A DNA stretch of 64,000 bases from Sthenelais limicola (lineage: Eukaryota > Annelida > Polychaeta > Phyllodocida > Sigalionidae). This document shows, piece by piece, positions 30,900 through 40,783 of the stretch; the stretch's first letter is position 1; every line of letters starts with the position of its first letter. The notes under the pieces are model-generated. The model made no database searches. It was not told the DNA's origin and saw only the letters and a list, made by a program, of their open reading frames with translations. Location of the stretch: the NCBI GenBank assembly GCA_942159475.1, contig OW804095.1, positions 60,602,773 to 60,666,772 on the forward strand. Reading direction: 5' to 3'. The position numbers and the translations under genes were made by a program.

Positions 30900-31637
30900 A
30901 TGGCGGCTTTACACCACATAGATCTTTTGTTACTCGGAGATTCCAGAGCAACGGGCCTCACTAACGTTATGTCAGCGAGGGAGCCTGATATAAACTGTAC
31001 GGTCTTTGTTGCCAAGGGAGCGAATACCATTCAATTAGTCAGGAAGGCCAAAAACATCATTATGACTGAAAGGCCCAGTGTTATCATCATTCTATCGGGA
31101 ATATGTAATATTACACAAAGACATAATTTAACGAAGGAGGTGAGTCTACAATATAGATGTCCTACCCTATTATCGTCTGACGCAGATCAAGATTTCGAAA
31201 CAGCCAGAAATCTGATCCTGAGTTATCTCCCTTCAGCAGTGTCATCACCTACTATATCATTCGGCACCACTATTGGTGTTGATTTAGTTCAGCTGAATGT
31301 ATTTAACTCCCAAACATCACCAAGACTCAATAGATTATTAACACCAAGCAAGATCAGAGTAATACAGGAAGATCAAGACACCTTGAATAGGCTTATCCAT
31401 TCGTACAACACTACAGCTAAGGCCAATAACAAGTTACATCAGGCCCCAACACCGTACATAGGAACTCTGGTACATATGATTAGATCGGGGAGATACCATA
31501 AAACAACTAATCTACCCACCTTCACCAACGAATACCACAAGTTGAGTGAAGACGGCTGTCATCTGACGGACGAATTAAGGGAAAAAGTCGTCATCCAAGT
31601 GGTGAAAGCCTATAGGAAAGTTCAAGTATTAGCCTAG
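30900..31637 (+). CDS. LINE B SGNH/GDSL-like hydrolase cistron
   Basis: A 245-residue intact ORF with a good ATG (GTTATGGCG). Block I is LLLLGDSRATGL with nucleophile S15, the middle block is LSGICNIT with N70, and block V is EDGCHLTDELREKVV with D218 and H221. Spacing fits a single SGNH domain with little else. The product is colinear over its whole length with the ORFs at 23067 and 36188. Both NADAR and SGNH being intact next to a broken ORF2 means the enzymes may still be made even though the copy cannot jump by itself. Confidence 0.88.
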   Translation: MAALHHIDLLLLGDSRATGLTNVMSAREPDINCTVFVAKGANTIQLVRKAKNIIMTERPSVIIILSGICNITQRHNLTKEVSLQYRCPTLLSSDADQDFETARNLILSYLPSAVSSPTISFGTTIGVDLVQLNVFNSQTSPRLNRLLTPSKIRVIQEDQDTLNRLIHSYNTTAKANNKLHQAPTPYIGTLVHMIRSGRYHKTTNLPTFTNEYHKLSEDGCHLTDELREKVVIQVVKAYRKVQVLA

Positions 31638-32400
31638 GAGGATTACAACTCCAAAAACAAACAAACACTTATATTTTTACTCTGAGAATTGAGCTCTTTG
31701 GAGCCTAAATTCAGGGAACAAAGTAAAAGCTGTATAATAAGTAATAATATAATATTTTAGTCACCAGGATTATTGCTGATTACCGTTATACCACATGCTA
31801 TATAATTAATTATCATATTATAATGTACTGAGAATACGTGTACTTGGGCTTCATGGCGATGTGCTTGAGAAATCTGTTTGACGAAAGGATCCGATTCTGA
31901 AACAGGAGCTCTTGGGAGCCCGATATCGGAATGGGATCTTTTCTGATAATTATTGATCTCTTACAGCCACAGCCTACCCCTCCCAGTAAATAAATCGAAA
32001 TTTTCTGTACATTGAAACAGTGAGACAATACAATTAAAAGACATCACTATAATTACTTAGTCTCAACAACTAAGTGCTGATGTTATCATTATATAATTAT
32101 AAAATTAACCCCTTCTCTCATCGCCCGTAAAATCTCTCTCAAGCCGTAATATTCTGGCTGACAATAACACAAGAGAGAGAGACATAGGTGACACTTATGG
32201 TGTATTTAGTATTGTTATAATTGCTTATTTGTTCAGCAAATGTCAAAACGACAGAACTCAATGTGGGATCGGTTTAACGATTGTAAATGTATATTTCTGT
32301 GTTTACTGTGTAGGGATAATGCAACGAAAAACCAAGAAAGGTAGATGCATATGGGGAATGATAGGGGGGTTAGGGGGGTTGGTACAACTATCAAAATTCT
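31638..32400. other. Spacer between SGNH and ORF2, copy B
   Basis: 763 bp, AT-rich, no coding content. Length and position equal those of the spacer in copy A (794 bp). Confidence 0.5.
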
Positions 32401-34989
32401 ATGGATTATAGTTCAGAACATGTTAAAAACCTCAAGGGACTTAAGATCATTTCATGGAATGTTAGAAGTATACTTAACAAAATAGACCAAATAAGACAAG
32501 AAGTACGCGAATTAGCACCGCATGTTATTTCCATACAGGAAACGTGGCTAAACAAGAATACAATCGAAAGTGAGATAAAGATTGATGACTATAAGATTAT
32601 AAGACAAGATAGAAAATTAAAAAAGAAGGGAGGTGGGTTAATTACATATGTTCATGAGTCTCTTGAGGTTAGGGTAGAGGAATATTCTGTACTCTCTCAT
32701 TCAGGAAAAAATATTGAGTTTCAGGTCTTCAAAATTTTAAAACAATCCATGCGAAACAAGATGATATTTAATGTTTATAAACCCCCACAAGGGGAATACC
32801 ATGATGCACTGGACAAACTTGATGGAGCCATAAATTCTGTGGATTCCATCAAGGATGTCATAGTGCTTGGTGACTTTAATTATGATTCGGATATTATAGA
32901 GAGTGATAGAACCAGGAATGCAAACAGATTCAACACGCTGTTGAATAAGTTTAATCTGCATCAGAAAATAAAAGTTCATACTAGAATTAGCAGTAAATCC
33001 AAATCAAAAATAGATCACATTTATACAAACTCCAGATATGTTAACGAAAGTGGATCTATTAATATAAATATAAGCGATCACCTACCAGTATTTATACAAA
33101 TTAAGAAAATAAGAAATAGATATACTTTCAAAACTTTTGAAGCCAGGAATACAAAAAACCTCGATATCAAAATTTTACAAGAAATATTAAGGGATCTAGA
33201 CTGGACAGATTACTATCAACAGCGTGATGTAGATGTAGCATGGGATCTGTTATACTCTAGAATTATCCATTACTTAGATCGTATGTGCCCAATTAAGAAA
33301 TTTAAAATGGTGAAAAAAAAAACCGGAGTGGTACACCATTAATTTGATAAATCTTTCTAAAATTCGTGACAAGGCTTATAAGAAAGCCAAAGGTACTGGA
33401 ATAAATGAAGACTGGAAAAAGGCCAAGGCCTTGAGATGTAGGATGAATGAGGAAGTTAAAAAAGCAAAGAATGACTACTTGAAAAATCAGATCCTTCAGA
33501 ATAAAGCTAATCCTCAGAAATTTTGGGACTTAATAAAACCTATTATGTCCAAAGATAAATGTAGAAGCTCAGATAAAGACATCACTTTATCTAATTCGAA
33601 TGGTGAAAAATTAGTAGGTATGGAAGCTGCGAACGAATTTAATGAATATTTTATTAATATTGGACCGGAGCTTGCTAGAAACATTAATAATAATTATAGA
33701 TCTGATGAAGTAGAGAAGGATAATCCTTCTGTTATCATTCCTAGCTTTGACTTTAAGAATATCACTGTGATGAACAATACGGATTTAGGAGTGGGAGGTC
33801 GATCAACGACGCATTAGATAACTTATTTCAATATACATATAATAATATTAATAATAAACTTTTGACGGATTTGGTATTTTTAGATTTCAAAAAAGCTTTT
33901 GATACTGTTAATCATGATTTATTACTTCGGAAAATGCAAAATTTTGGAATATTAAATAATTCTTATGATTGGTTCAAAGATTACTTAAATGGTCGTACGC
34001 AAAATGTAGTCGTTGATGGTAACATCTCCAATTCTAGGGAGGTCACCTGCAGGGTACCCCAGGGGACCTCTCTAGGACCATTGCTCTTTATCCTGTACAT
34101 TAATGATCTGCATAGGGTAGTGAAAAAATGTAGGATACAACACTTTGCCGATGATACGGTGATTTATTTAAATAAAGATAGGAAAACCTGTAAGGTTGCG
34201 GTTATTCAGGAAGATTTAAACAATATATACAAATGGTGTGCTATAAATAAAATTTCACTCAATGTCAAAAAATGTAAAGCTCTAACTATTGGGCTTAGGA
34301 ATAATGTTGACCAGAAACCAGATTATTGTATTAATGACATTAAACTTGATTCTGTAGAAAGTTACAAGTACCTGGGGGTCGATATAGACCGACAGCTGAA
34401 TTTTAAAGTTTTCTTGGAAAGAAAGATCAATGTTGTTAAGTTAAAAGTAAAAGCCTTGTCTAAACTATATAAAGTATGTGATACACCAACTTTACTATTA
34501 ATATACAAAACAACAATCTTACCTCATATTGATTATGGCGATATCTTTTATCTGGGAGCACCTCAGCAATACTTAGATAGGCTCCAGTCGTTACAAAATT
34601 CTTCTTTTAAAATTGCATTGAATTTACCAAAGTACACTAGTACGAGAGAGATTCACATAAACCTTAACATGCCATCCTTATTAACGAGGAGAAATGGCCA
34701 TGTTACAGAGTTGGCATTTAGGAGAACTCTATCTAATGAAAATCTAGACATTAGGAAAGTTAACCTTAGGAGCCTAAACGATGGTATCAAACTGAAAGTG
34801 CCTTTACCAAAAAATGAAGTGTTCAAAAAATCATATGTCTACAAAATTCCAATGTTGTGGAATGATCTGAATAGCAAGGCAAGATCTATAAAAACCAGGA
34901 AACATTTTAAGACCTATCTGAAGAATACATATCCCTCTGAGGTTGATCAATATATTTCTACAGACCTGGAAACGAGTATTGTTATTTAA
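32401..34989 (+). pseudogene. ORF2 of LINE B: endonuclease and reverse transcriptase, with a deletion in the RT fingers
   Basis: The endonuclease (32401-33300) is intact: KIISWNVRSIL, SIQETWL, IVLGDFNYDS, ISDHLPVFIQ. A 9-10 base A-run at 33313-33322 shifts the frame by one. From 33344 the frame resumes and runs to 33817. Between about 33770 and 33785 roughly 115 residues present in copy A are missing, including the finger motif NYRPISC, and the frame shifts again into GFRSGRSINDALDNL. From 33862 the palm is open: FLDFKKAFDTVNHDLLL, RVPQGTSLGPLLFILYINDL, catalytic HFADDTVIY, then the thumb and the end MLWNDLNSK. The copy is therefore inactive as a polymerase. Confidence 0.88.
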
Positions 34990-35707
34990 TAAGATGGTTG
35001 AGGGTGGGGGGACGAAAATAGACTAGTAAGATCTATGATACCTAAGATCGACTTATTTCGATGGGAGGGATAACATTCTAAGTTTTGGGGTGGGAATTAT
35101 AATTTTATTGTCTCTGTATAACCATTGAAATGTGAAATGTGTAATGTGAAATGTGAATTGTTGTTACCCAGTACAGGGGAAAATATGTGATTATGCCCAC
35201 CCAGTTCAGGGAGGCTCTCTTTCGAAAAAGAAAAAAAAATAACATTATATTGTATATACACTATTGCACAGTATGAATAAAACTAGAAATATCTCTTTGA
35301 GATAGTAAAATAGGTGAAAATACTTTAACTCGTCACTTTTAGTAAAACAATGGATAATATAAGAAGTAAGTGTTATGCTGATTGATCGTAACGAAAGCAT
35401 CCTAGTACAGGGAGGTCAGTTGATGTAAACGACAACAGCGATAATTCTCTCAACAATATGCTATCTATATTTATATAAGTGTGTGAAAATATAACTAAGA
35501 GCAGAATACAAAATTGTAAAAGTCTAATGTACAGCGAGTACGAAAAGACTATGTCTGTATACATATTCCATGTGAAATAAAAAATGTCATGATTTATTAC
35601 TGTACGATTTGATTTGTTAAGGTTGTCCGGGAAGAACTATCCGTAGAAGGAACATCCCATTCTGTAATGATTTTACTGAATAAAAATTATTATATATATA
35701 TATAATA
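34990..35707 (+). other. 3' UTR and TA-rich tail of LINE B
   Basis: The last 100 bases (GGTTGTCCGGGAAGAACTAT, then CATTCTGTAATG and TTTACTGAATAAAAATT) are repeated at the end of copy D at 39270-39356. They are followed by TA-repeats, not poly-A. This defines a conserved 3' end. Confidence 0.75.
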
Positions 35708-35712
35708 ATCGC
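35708..35712. repeat. Target-site duplication ATCGC, right of LINE B
   Basis: Partner of 28777-28781. After it, sequence of LINE X resumes. Confidence 0.75.
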
Positions 35713-35742
35713 CCAAATTGGGAAAGCGATTATCAATGGGAT

Positions 35743-36018
35743 ATGGCTGAGATAGATATTCCGGCGCCCTCGTCAAGCCAACCCGTACTTGGGCCAAACG
35801 GACAAGCGCGACCTAAACTACTTCCATCGTCAACCAATGGCAATGATGCAAGTAATAGTGGCCCAATACAGTCCAATACCGAGCAATTATCCAAGAATCA
35901 GAAGAAGAAACTGGCCTCCATTCTGACAACTCCTCGAGCCACATATGCGGAAAAGACTTCACCCATGAACCTCCGTTCCAGATTTAGCCCAAATACAGCA
36001 AATTTCATCTCCTTGTAG
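35743..36018 (+). CDS. Short ORF of LINE X, disordered, basic C-terminal half
   Basis: A 91-residue ORF with its own ATG (GATATGGCTGAG). It is Pro/Ser/Asn-rich, with NQKKKLASILTTPRATYAEK in the second half, and resembles the low-complexity N terminus of an ORF1-type protein. In the reconstructed X it lies between the NADAR ORF and the SGNH ORF, a different order from copy B, where the corresponding N-terminal region precedes NADAR. It may be a remnant of a longer ORF1 with an internal deletion, or a separate small cistron. No motif recognised. Confidence 0.5.
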   Translation: MAEIDIPAPSSSQPVLGPNGQARPKLLPSSTNGNDASNSGPIQSNTEQLSKNQKKKLASILTTPRATYAEKTSPMNLRSRFSPNTANFISL

Positions 36019-36187
36019 AGACTCGAGCCCAAATTCACTTAAAGAAATGTGTAGCCTATCCATTCGAGGGGTGTGCGACGGACCACTGGTACCTGAGATA
36101 TGAATATACTTGAACTTTATTTAAAACCATTTTTCTCCTAGATCGTTCCTGTCTGAACACTAAAAATACTCATATATTTTTCCAAAA

Positions 36188-36808
36188 ATGAACGACTATA
36201 CTCTAGTAATAACCGACTCAAGAGGAAAAGGCCTCCAATCACTCCTCAACAATCCAAATATATTGGTATTCGTATTTAGTGGAGCAGGATTAATTAGACT
36301 AGCTCACGAAACGAAAGAGTTGATTAGACTTCACCATCCCAAGAATGTTATTCTCGCAGGCGGTATATGTGATCTTTGCCATAAGGATAAAAATACAAGA
36401 GAAATATCAGTTCAAATTCAACACAAAGGAAAGCTAGTGAGGCATATGCTCTCTCTATATGAAGAGTCATTGGAAATTCTGAAGATAGAACAAGAATATT
36501 GCAATATTGCCCTTGGCGGACTTGTGGGAGTGCAGCTTAATAAGGCCAACAACATGGAAGGCTTCGCTTCAATACAGAATATGTTATCAAGTGCATTATT
36601 AACCATAAATCAAGACATTCGTATGCTAAATGCAAATAGGAACCTCTCTCATCCGCATTTAATCACCAAAGTTCATACCTACCATAGACACCGACCTAGA
36701 CATATGTATATCAGGCTACCAGATGGAATACATCTAGACGAAATAACATTAACAAACTGGGCTAAACAAATTAATCTTTTCTACTGCAATCCTTTCCTAC
36801 AAAACTAA
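36188..36808 (+). CDS. SGNH/GDSL-like hydrolase cistron, LINE X
   Basis: A 206-residue intact ORF with the same three blocks as the other two: LVITDSRGKGLQSL (nucleophile S11), LAGGICDLC, and PDGIHLDEITL (D179, H182). The middle block has D instead of N and the C terminus differs more, so this copy is more diverged. It is shorter by about 40 residues, mostly between blocks. That the frame has stayed open in an old copy invaded twice by relatives is notable. Confidence 0.8.
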   Translation: MNDYTLVITDSRGKGLQSLLNNPNILVFVFSGAGLIRLAHETKELIRLHHPKNVILAGGICDLCHKDKNTREISVQIQHKGKLVRHMLSLYEESLEILKIEQEYCNIALGGLVGVQLNKANNMEGFASIQNMLSSALLTINQDIRMLNANRNLSHPHLITKVHTYHRHRPRHMYIRLPDGIHLDEITLTNWAKQINLFYCNPFLQN

Positions 36809-36902
36809 AATAGGGATTAAAATATAATTTACGAATGAAATTGATATGATTATGACAATACCAGTAGCGATAATCGCTGCGGCCATGCCATTTTCATAAC
36901 AT

Positions 36903-37376
36903 GTGACCAGCCAAGCAGAAAGAGGACTCCAGGGCCAAATTTTCGAATTTGGGTTTATTATAGTTCCGGAATCTGCATGTCCTCCTGAGTCAATAACCGA
37001 AAAAAATAGTTGAAAGAATTTGCCGAGATGTGGGCTTTTTTGTAAAGTTATGTCAGTTTTCAGTAGATGATCTCAAATAGGTCGGGGAGTGACTCATTTT
37101 CCTGTGACACATCATATGTACAAAAAATAAATATTAAACAAATCTTTTTTAAAATGACAGGGATGTACAGCAGGGGAAATGAGCATTATAAAAGTGAAAG
37201 AATTTTGTTGATACTCCAACAATTAGTGAAGTTACAGACTTTCAATGTTACCTCCCTCTCAGAATTACTAATATAAACATTTGTGACAGTGACGTCATGA
37301 ATATGATGTGACTCCTAGCAGGAATACCAGGAACTATAACTCCTGCGGGAAGGTACCTTTCTGCTTGGCGGGTCAC
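36903..37376. mobile_element. 474-bp MITE with GTGACC.GCCAAGCAGAAAG terminal inverted repeats
   Basis: The left end GTGACCAGCCAAGCAGAAAG and the complement of the right end, GTGACCCGCCAAGCAGAAAG, agree at 19 of 20 bases. It has no coding capacity. It lies right of the SGNH cistron of LINE X. A clear target duplication was not found. Confidence 0.75.
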
Positions 37377-37838
37377 ACACATATATATATTGTCCTATAA
37401 TGTTTTTTGGATAACATCGTATCACCATGTTTAGCTATTCATAGCCACCTGTACTTGTTAATTCTTGATATATTATTAATTGTTGTGACTCTTACTTTTT
37501 TTTTGTTTTTGCGACAGACTTTATTCAATTGCCTGCCATCTGGGCTATTACAATGCTAAGACATGGTTATGCGAGATAAGTAGTTTATGCAACAGAAATT
37601 AAATGGGGACAAACAGTTCTTAGGAGGTGTAGACATGGTAAGGAAAAACATCAGTCTCTTTTTAGCAAGAGGAGTCACAAGAATAAGCAAGGAATAATGT
37701 GAATGAGCTGGGTGGTTCAACCTTTGTGTATTGTGATTAGCTCTTCGATGTCCCCTTGTACTCTCTTCCATAGGGATTTTTCTCTATCATTAACCATTTG
37801 GATCTTAAAGGAATATAACACAACTCTGCATCTCATCT

Positions 37839-38121
37839 TTAACTCATACAAGGTGGATAATATATCAATTTTACCATTGTCAAATAACTTCTGTCTGTAA
37901 ATAAATACTTGGTTTGGAGAATTAACCAGTTGACAATTTGGGACGATACATTGGGTTGCTCAATGCCAAAGATTATATCTATTGGCCTGACAGAGATTCT
38001 TCCATTTTTTCTTTTAAACAGAATGTCACCATTTTTACCCTCATTTAAATATCCTGAGTTATAAATCCACTCCAGTATTTCGTACCATAGTGATTTAGTT
38101 CTGGGACACTCTACAAGAAAG
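37839..38121 (-). pseudogene. C-terminal end of LINE 1 ORF2 after the Cys-rich knuckle
   Basis: In minus sense it reads FLVECPRTKSLWYEILEWIY. This continues KCDFCPDEDNIVHF from the other side of copy D and gives C-x2-C ... H-x3-C, a zinc-binding motif found at the C terminus of L1/Tx1-type reverse transcriptases. The second LINE has the same order (CRYC ... LKHFFVTCTKTRAFW at 54650-54730). The last part ends within 300 bases of the poly-A. Confidence 0.75.
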
Positions 38122-39356
38122 CTGTCCATAGATATGAGATAGATCAAAAAGTGAATTTTAAAAAGTTTATGGTTAAAAAGACCAATACGGTCAGAGGTAA
38201 GGTGAGAGCCATGTCAAAGTTGTATGGGGCATGTAACCAAGACACTCTTCTTTTGATTTATAAAACAATGGTTTTGCCAATATTAGACTACGGTGATCTA
38301 TTCTTTGGTTCCACCGCTAAGTCCCATCTTCAAAAACTTCAGTCTCTGCAGAACTCAGCTTTTAAAATAATTCTGCACCTTCCAAAGATGACTAGTTCTG
38401 AAGAGATACACCAAAGCCTAAAATTACCTATGTTACAAACGAGAAGAGATGCCCACCTATTAAACTTGGCTTTCATTAAATCTCGTGACTCAAAAAATAT
38501 CGACAATAGAAACTTGAATCTCCGGAGTTTAAAATCAGGGAAAATATTGAAAGTACCACACCCTAGGGTGGAAACTTTTAAAAATTCATATGTATACCAA
38601 TTAACTTCCCTTTGGAATAACCTCCCGGAAAAAATTCAGGTAATCCCTACGCTTAAAGAATTTAGAAGTTATCTAAAAAACAATTACTATAATGACTATG
38701 ACCCTTACTTAAGAGTTTCAAATGAAGAGGGTAGAAACTGATATATCAGTGAATATTGTATTACTTGTATAGCAAATATATACATTAATGTCATTAATGC
38801 CATCTCACAGGCTTGTAGTCCTGGAAAGTATAATCGATATAACGATGGGTAAAATCTTAGGTCAGAGGCGACGAGGTGGAAATGGTGTTATAAAATTCCA
38901 CTGTGTCACTTCGTTACCGTAAAAAGGGAGGGGGGAACAAGTCATTCATTCTTTCACTGTAAAATGTTCTATGTCCATAATTATAGAAATCTAGAATTCA
39001 CTAGAAGGAAAATTGTAATTGCGTAGTGTTCTCTATGCAAACAAAAACAAAAACTAAACTCATTGTAACGAGTTATATTCTAATCGCAAGTACAAAGCTT
39101 GATTAATAAGAGTAAACAACTAAAAGAAATTTTTAAGCATACTCAATTGTAGTTGATCAAAAATTAAGCGAATATATCCTGTAAAGCTACTCACGAAAAA
39201 TTTGAGTACATTGTTATATCATTAATGTGTTTATCTTACGACTGAATTTTGTATATTCATTTTCTTTGTTAAGGGCTTACTGGAAGAGCTATCAGTAGAT
39301 GTAAATGTCCGATTCTGTAAATTGTTTACTGAATAAAAATTCTATATAATATATAT
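38122..39356 (+). mobile_element. LINE copy D, 5'-truncated CR1/L2/Jockey-like fragment, TSD AAAG
   Basis: A 1235-bp insertion flanked by AAAG at 38118-38121 and 39357-39360. Removing it rejoins the zinc-knuckle frame of the minus-strand LINE. It begins inside ORF2 and ends TGAATAAAAATTCTATATAA and TA-repeats, like copies A and B. Independent insertion into a different element confirms that the TA tail belongs to this LINE. Confidence 0.88.
38151..38741 (+). CDS. C-terminal 196 residues of reverse transcriptase ORF2, copy D
   Basis: Open frame, in fact coding from the first bases of the insertion (YEIDQKVNFKKFMVKK, corresponding to MEIDYRLNFNVFLRKK in copy A). It contains LLLIYKTMVLPILDYGDLFF, LQKLQSLQNSAFKIIL, and the end SLWNNLPEKIQ. 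These are the thumb and C-terminal domain. It lacks the polymerase active site and is not functional. Confidence 0.85.
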   Translation: MNFKKFMVKKTNTVRGKVRAMSKLYGACNQDTLLLIYKTMVLPILDYGDLFFGSTAKSHLQKLQSLQNSAFKIILHLPKMTSSEEIHQSLKLPMLQTRRDAHLLNLAFIKSRDSKNIDNRNLNLRSLKSGKILKVPHPRVETFKNSYVYQLTSLWNNLPEKIQVIPTLKEFRSYLKNNYYNDYDPYLRVSNEEGRN

Positions 39357-39360
39357 AAAG

Positions 39361-40783
39361 TGGACAATATTGTCTTCATCAGGACAGAAGTCACATTTAG
39401 GATGTGTTTTTACCTGAATTTCCGCTAAATAACCATTGCATGCAGTAGTGCCGTGTAAAAGTTTGTATTGGAAAACGTGAAGCCTTGACTGTTGAGGACA
39501 AGTACGGACGTTTGAATATAACTTTCCAATTAATCTCATTGAATTGTCTTTGAGTTAATCCCAATATATCCTTCCATTTATCAAGCTTTTCGTCTTTCGT
39601 TTTCTTATTACTGATCATTTGGTCATACACTTTTTTGGCCGTCAACCCTACCAAATTGACATTGGTTTTACCAATTTTTATATCAACTGAATTATCTGCG
39701 GGTACGGGTACATTTAGCTTAATCAATCTTGTCCATTCACTAGGAATCGCGTTTCTTAATGATTTTCTGGAATAAAACGATGGATGGAACTGATAGTTTT
39801 TTGCTATCTCTTGCAAGGACATAAAGTTCCTCTTCTCATTGAAGAGGTCCCCGACCGCAGTGATACCGTGATTTATCCATTCTTGCCAGTAAAACATCTG
39901 GCCTTTCTCTTTGATAAATCTGTTTGCCCAGATTCTTTCTCTGAGAATTTGATTCACGTTCTCCGGTTTATTACTGAAATAGAATTCATTCCATATCTTG
40001 AATATATCTCTGAAAAATTCATTTAAGAATTGTTTTGGCATATACCTACATAAGAACACATTTTCGATATCTCTTTCATGAAATGTTTCTAAGGCTTTGA
40101 ACCAAGAACTGTGTCTTTTATGAAGAATCCTTTGCGTCCACATGATTCTATTTGTGTTATAAATCTCATGTATTAACCTCAACCCTAACCCACCATTTTC
40201 TGGTTTTTGTGCCAAGAAGTTTGCACTAATACTGTGGTGTTTCTTTCCATATACAAAGTTCAGAATAACATCGTTTAATCGCTTTGAGTAAGTCATCACC
40301 CATATGTATACAAGATAAGGCGTGTTGAAAAACTGGGAGTAAGAACACATTACATATCAGTATTCTACCCTTAATGGTTAAATATCTATTTCTCCACTCG
40401 TTAATTGTACTCTTTACCTTTGCCAAGAGACTTTCACTATTTATCTTATACATTTCTTTTTCGTTCCTAGGGTTAAGCAGAGTGACGCCTAAGACTTTCA
40501 TCTTGTTTGTCCAATCAAACTGTAATAGGTCTCTATTTGAGATTGTTATTCCACCTATTAAAAAACCTTTGGATTTCCCTGGGTTAATATGTAAGCCTGA
40601 TGCTTCTGCGAATCTGTCCATTTTTCTTACCGCGGTTAGTAAGGAGAATTCATTTCCAACAGTCAATGTAAGGTCGTCTGCGAATTGCACAATTTTAGCG
40701 TTATTTTCTTGAAGCCTAATACCTTGTATGTTTTCATCAATTCTTAACTGCTCAGCGAGTTTCTCTACTGCAATTAAAAACAA
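39361..40783 (-). pseudogene. LINE 1 ORF2: RT palm, thumb and C-terminal domain
   Basis: Read leftwards it has IVQFADDLTLTVGN (catalytic FADD), SGLHINPGKSKGFLIGG, KGRILICNVFLLPVFQHALS, then LGLRLIHEIYNTNRIMWTQR and the long helical C-terminal domain, ending KCDFCPDEDNIVHF. Frames change near 40240-40350 and near 39400-39540. The counterpart in LINE 2 (55350-56700) reads the same way (LNLRCIKEIIITNRIM). Distinct from the plus-strand LINEs in this window. Confidence 0.8.

Larger units (their letters stand above)
28782..35707 (+). mobile_element. LINE copy B (near full length; NADAR-ORF1, SGNH, EN-RT)
   Basis: A 6926-bp insertion flanked by ATCGC. It has a short 5' leader, an intact ORF1 with coiled coil, RNA-binding and NADAR domains, an intact SGNH cistron 51 bp later, a 0.76-kb spacer, a damaged ORF2, and a 0.72-kb 3' UTR ending GAATAAAAATTATTA(TA)n. 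It is the most complete member here and defines the family architecture. It lies 445 bp right of copy A in the reconstructed X. Confidence 0.9.
22440..36830 (+). mobile_element. LINE X, oldest NADAR/SGNH LINE copy, split by copies A and B
   Basis: If copies A (22680-28328) and B (28782-35707) and one copy each of their 5-bp target duplications are removed, the remaining pieces join into one continuous stretch. They form a NADAR ORF (22440-22679 plus 28329-28773), then a short ORF (35743-36018), then an SGNH cistron (36188-36808). Both SGNH and NADAR match those of copies A and B, so X is a diverged member of the same family. No ORF2 of X is found: beyond 36830 there is a MITE and then an L1/Tx1-like LINE. 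The left limit is not defined. Confidence 0.7.

Noticed and set aside
22680..35707. Reading the A-B array as one tandem duplication of a host locus
   Set aside because: 5-bp target duplications, 5' truncation of A and the TA tails show separate retrotranspositions.
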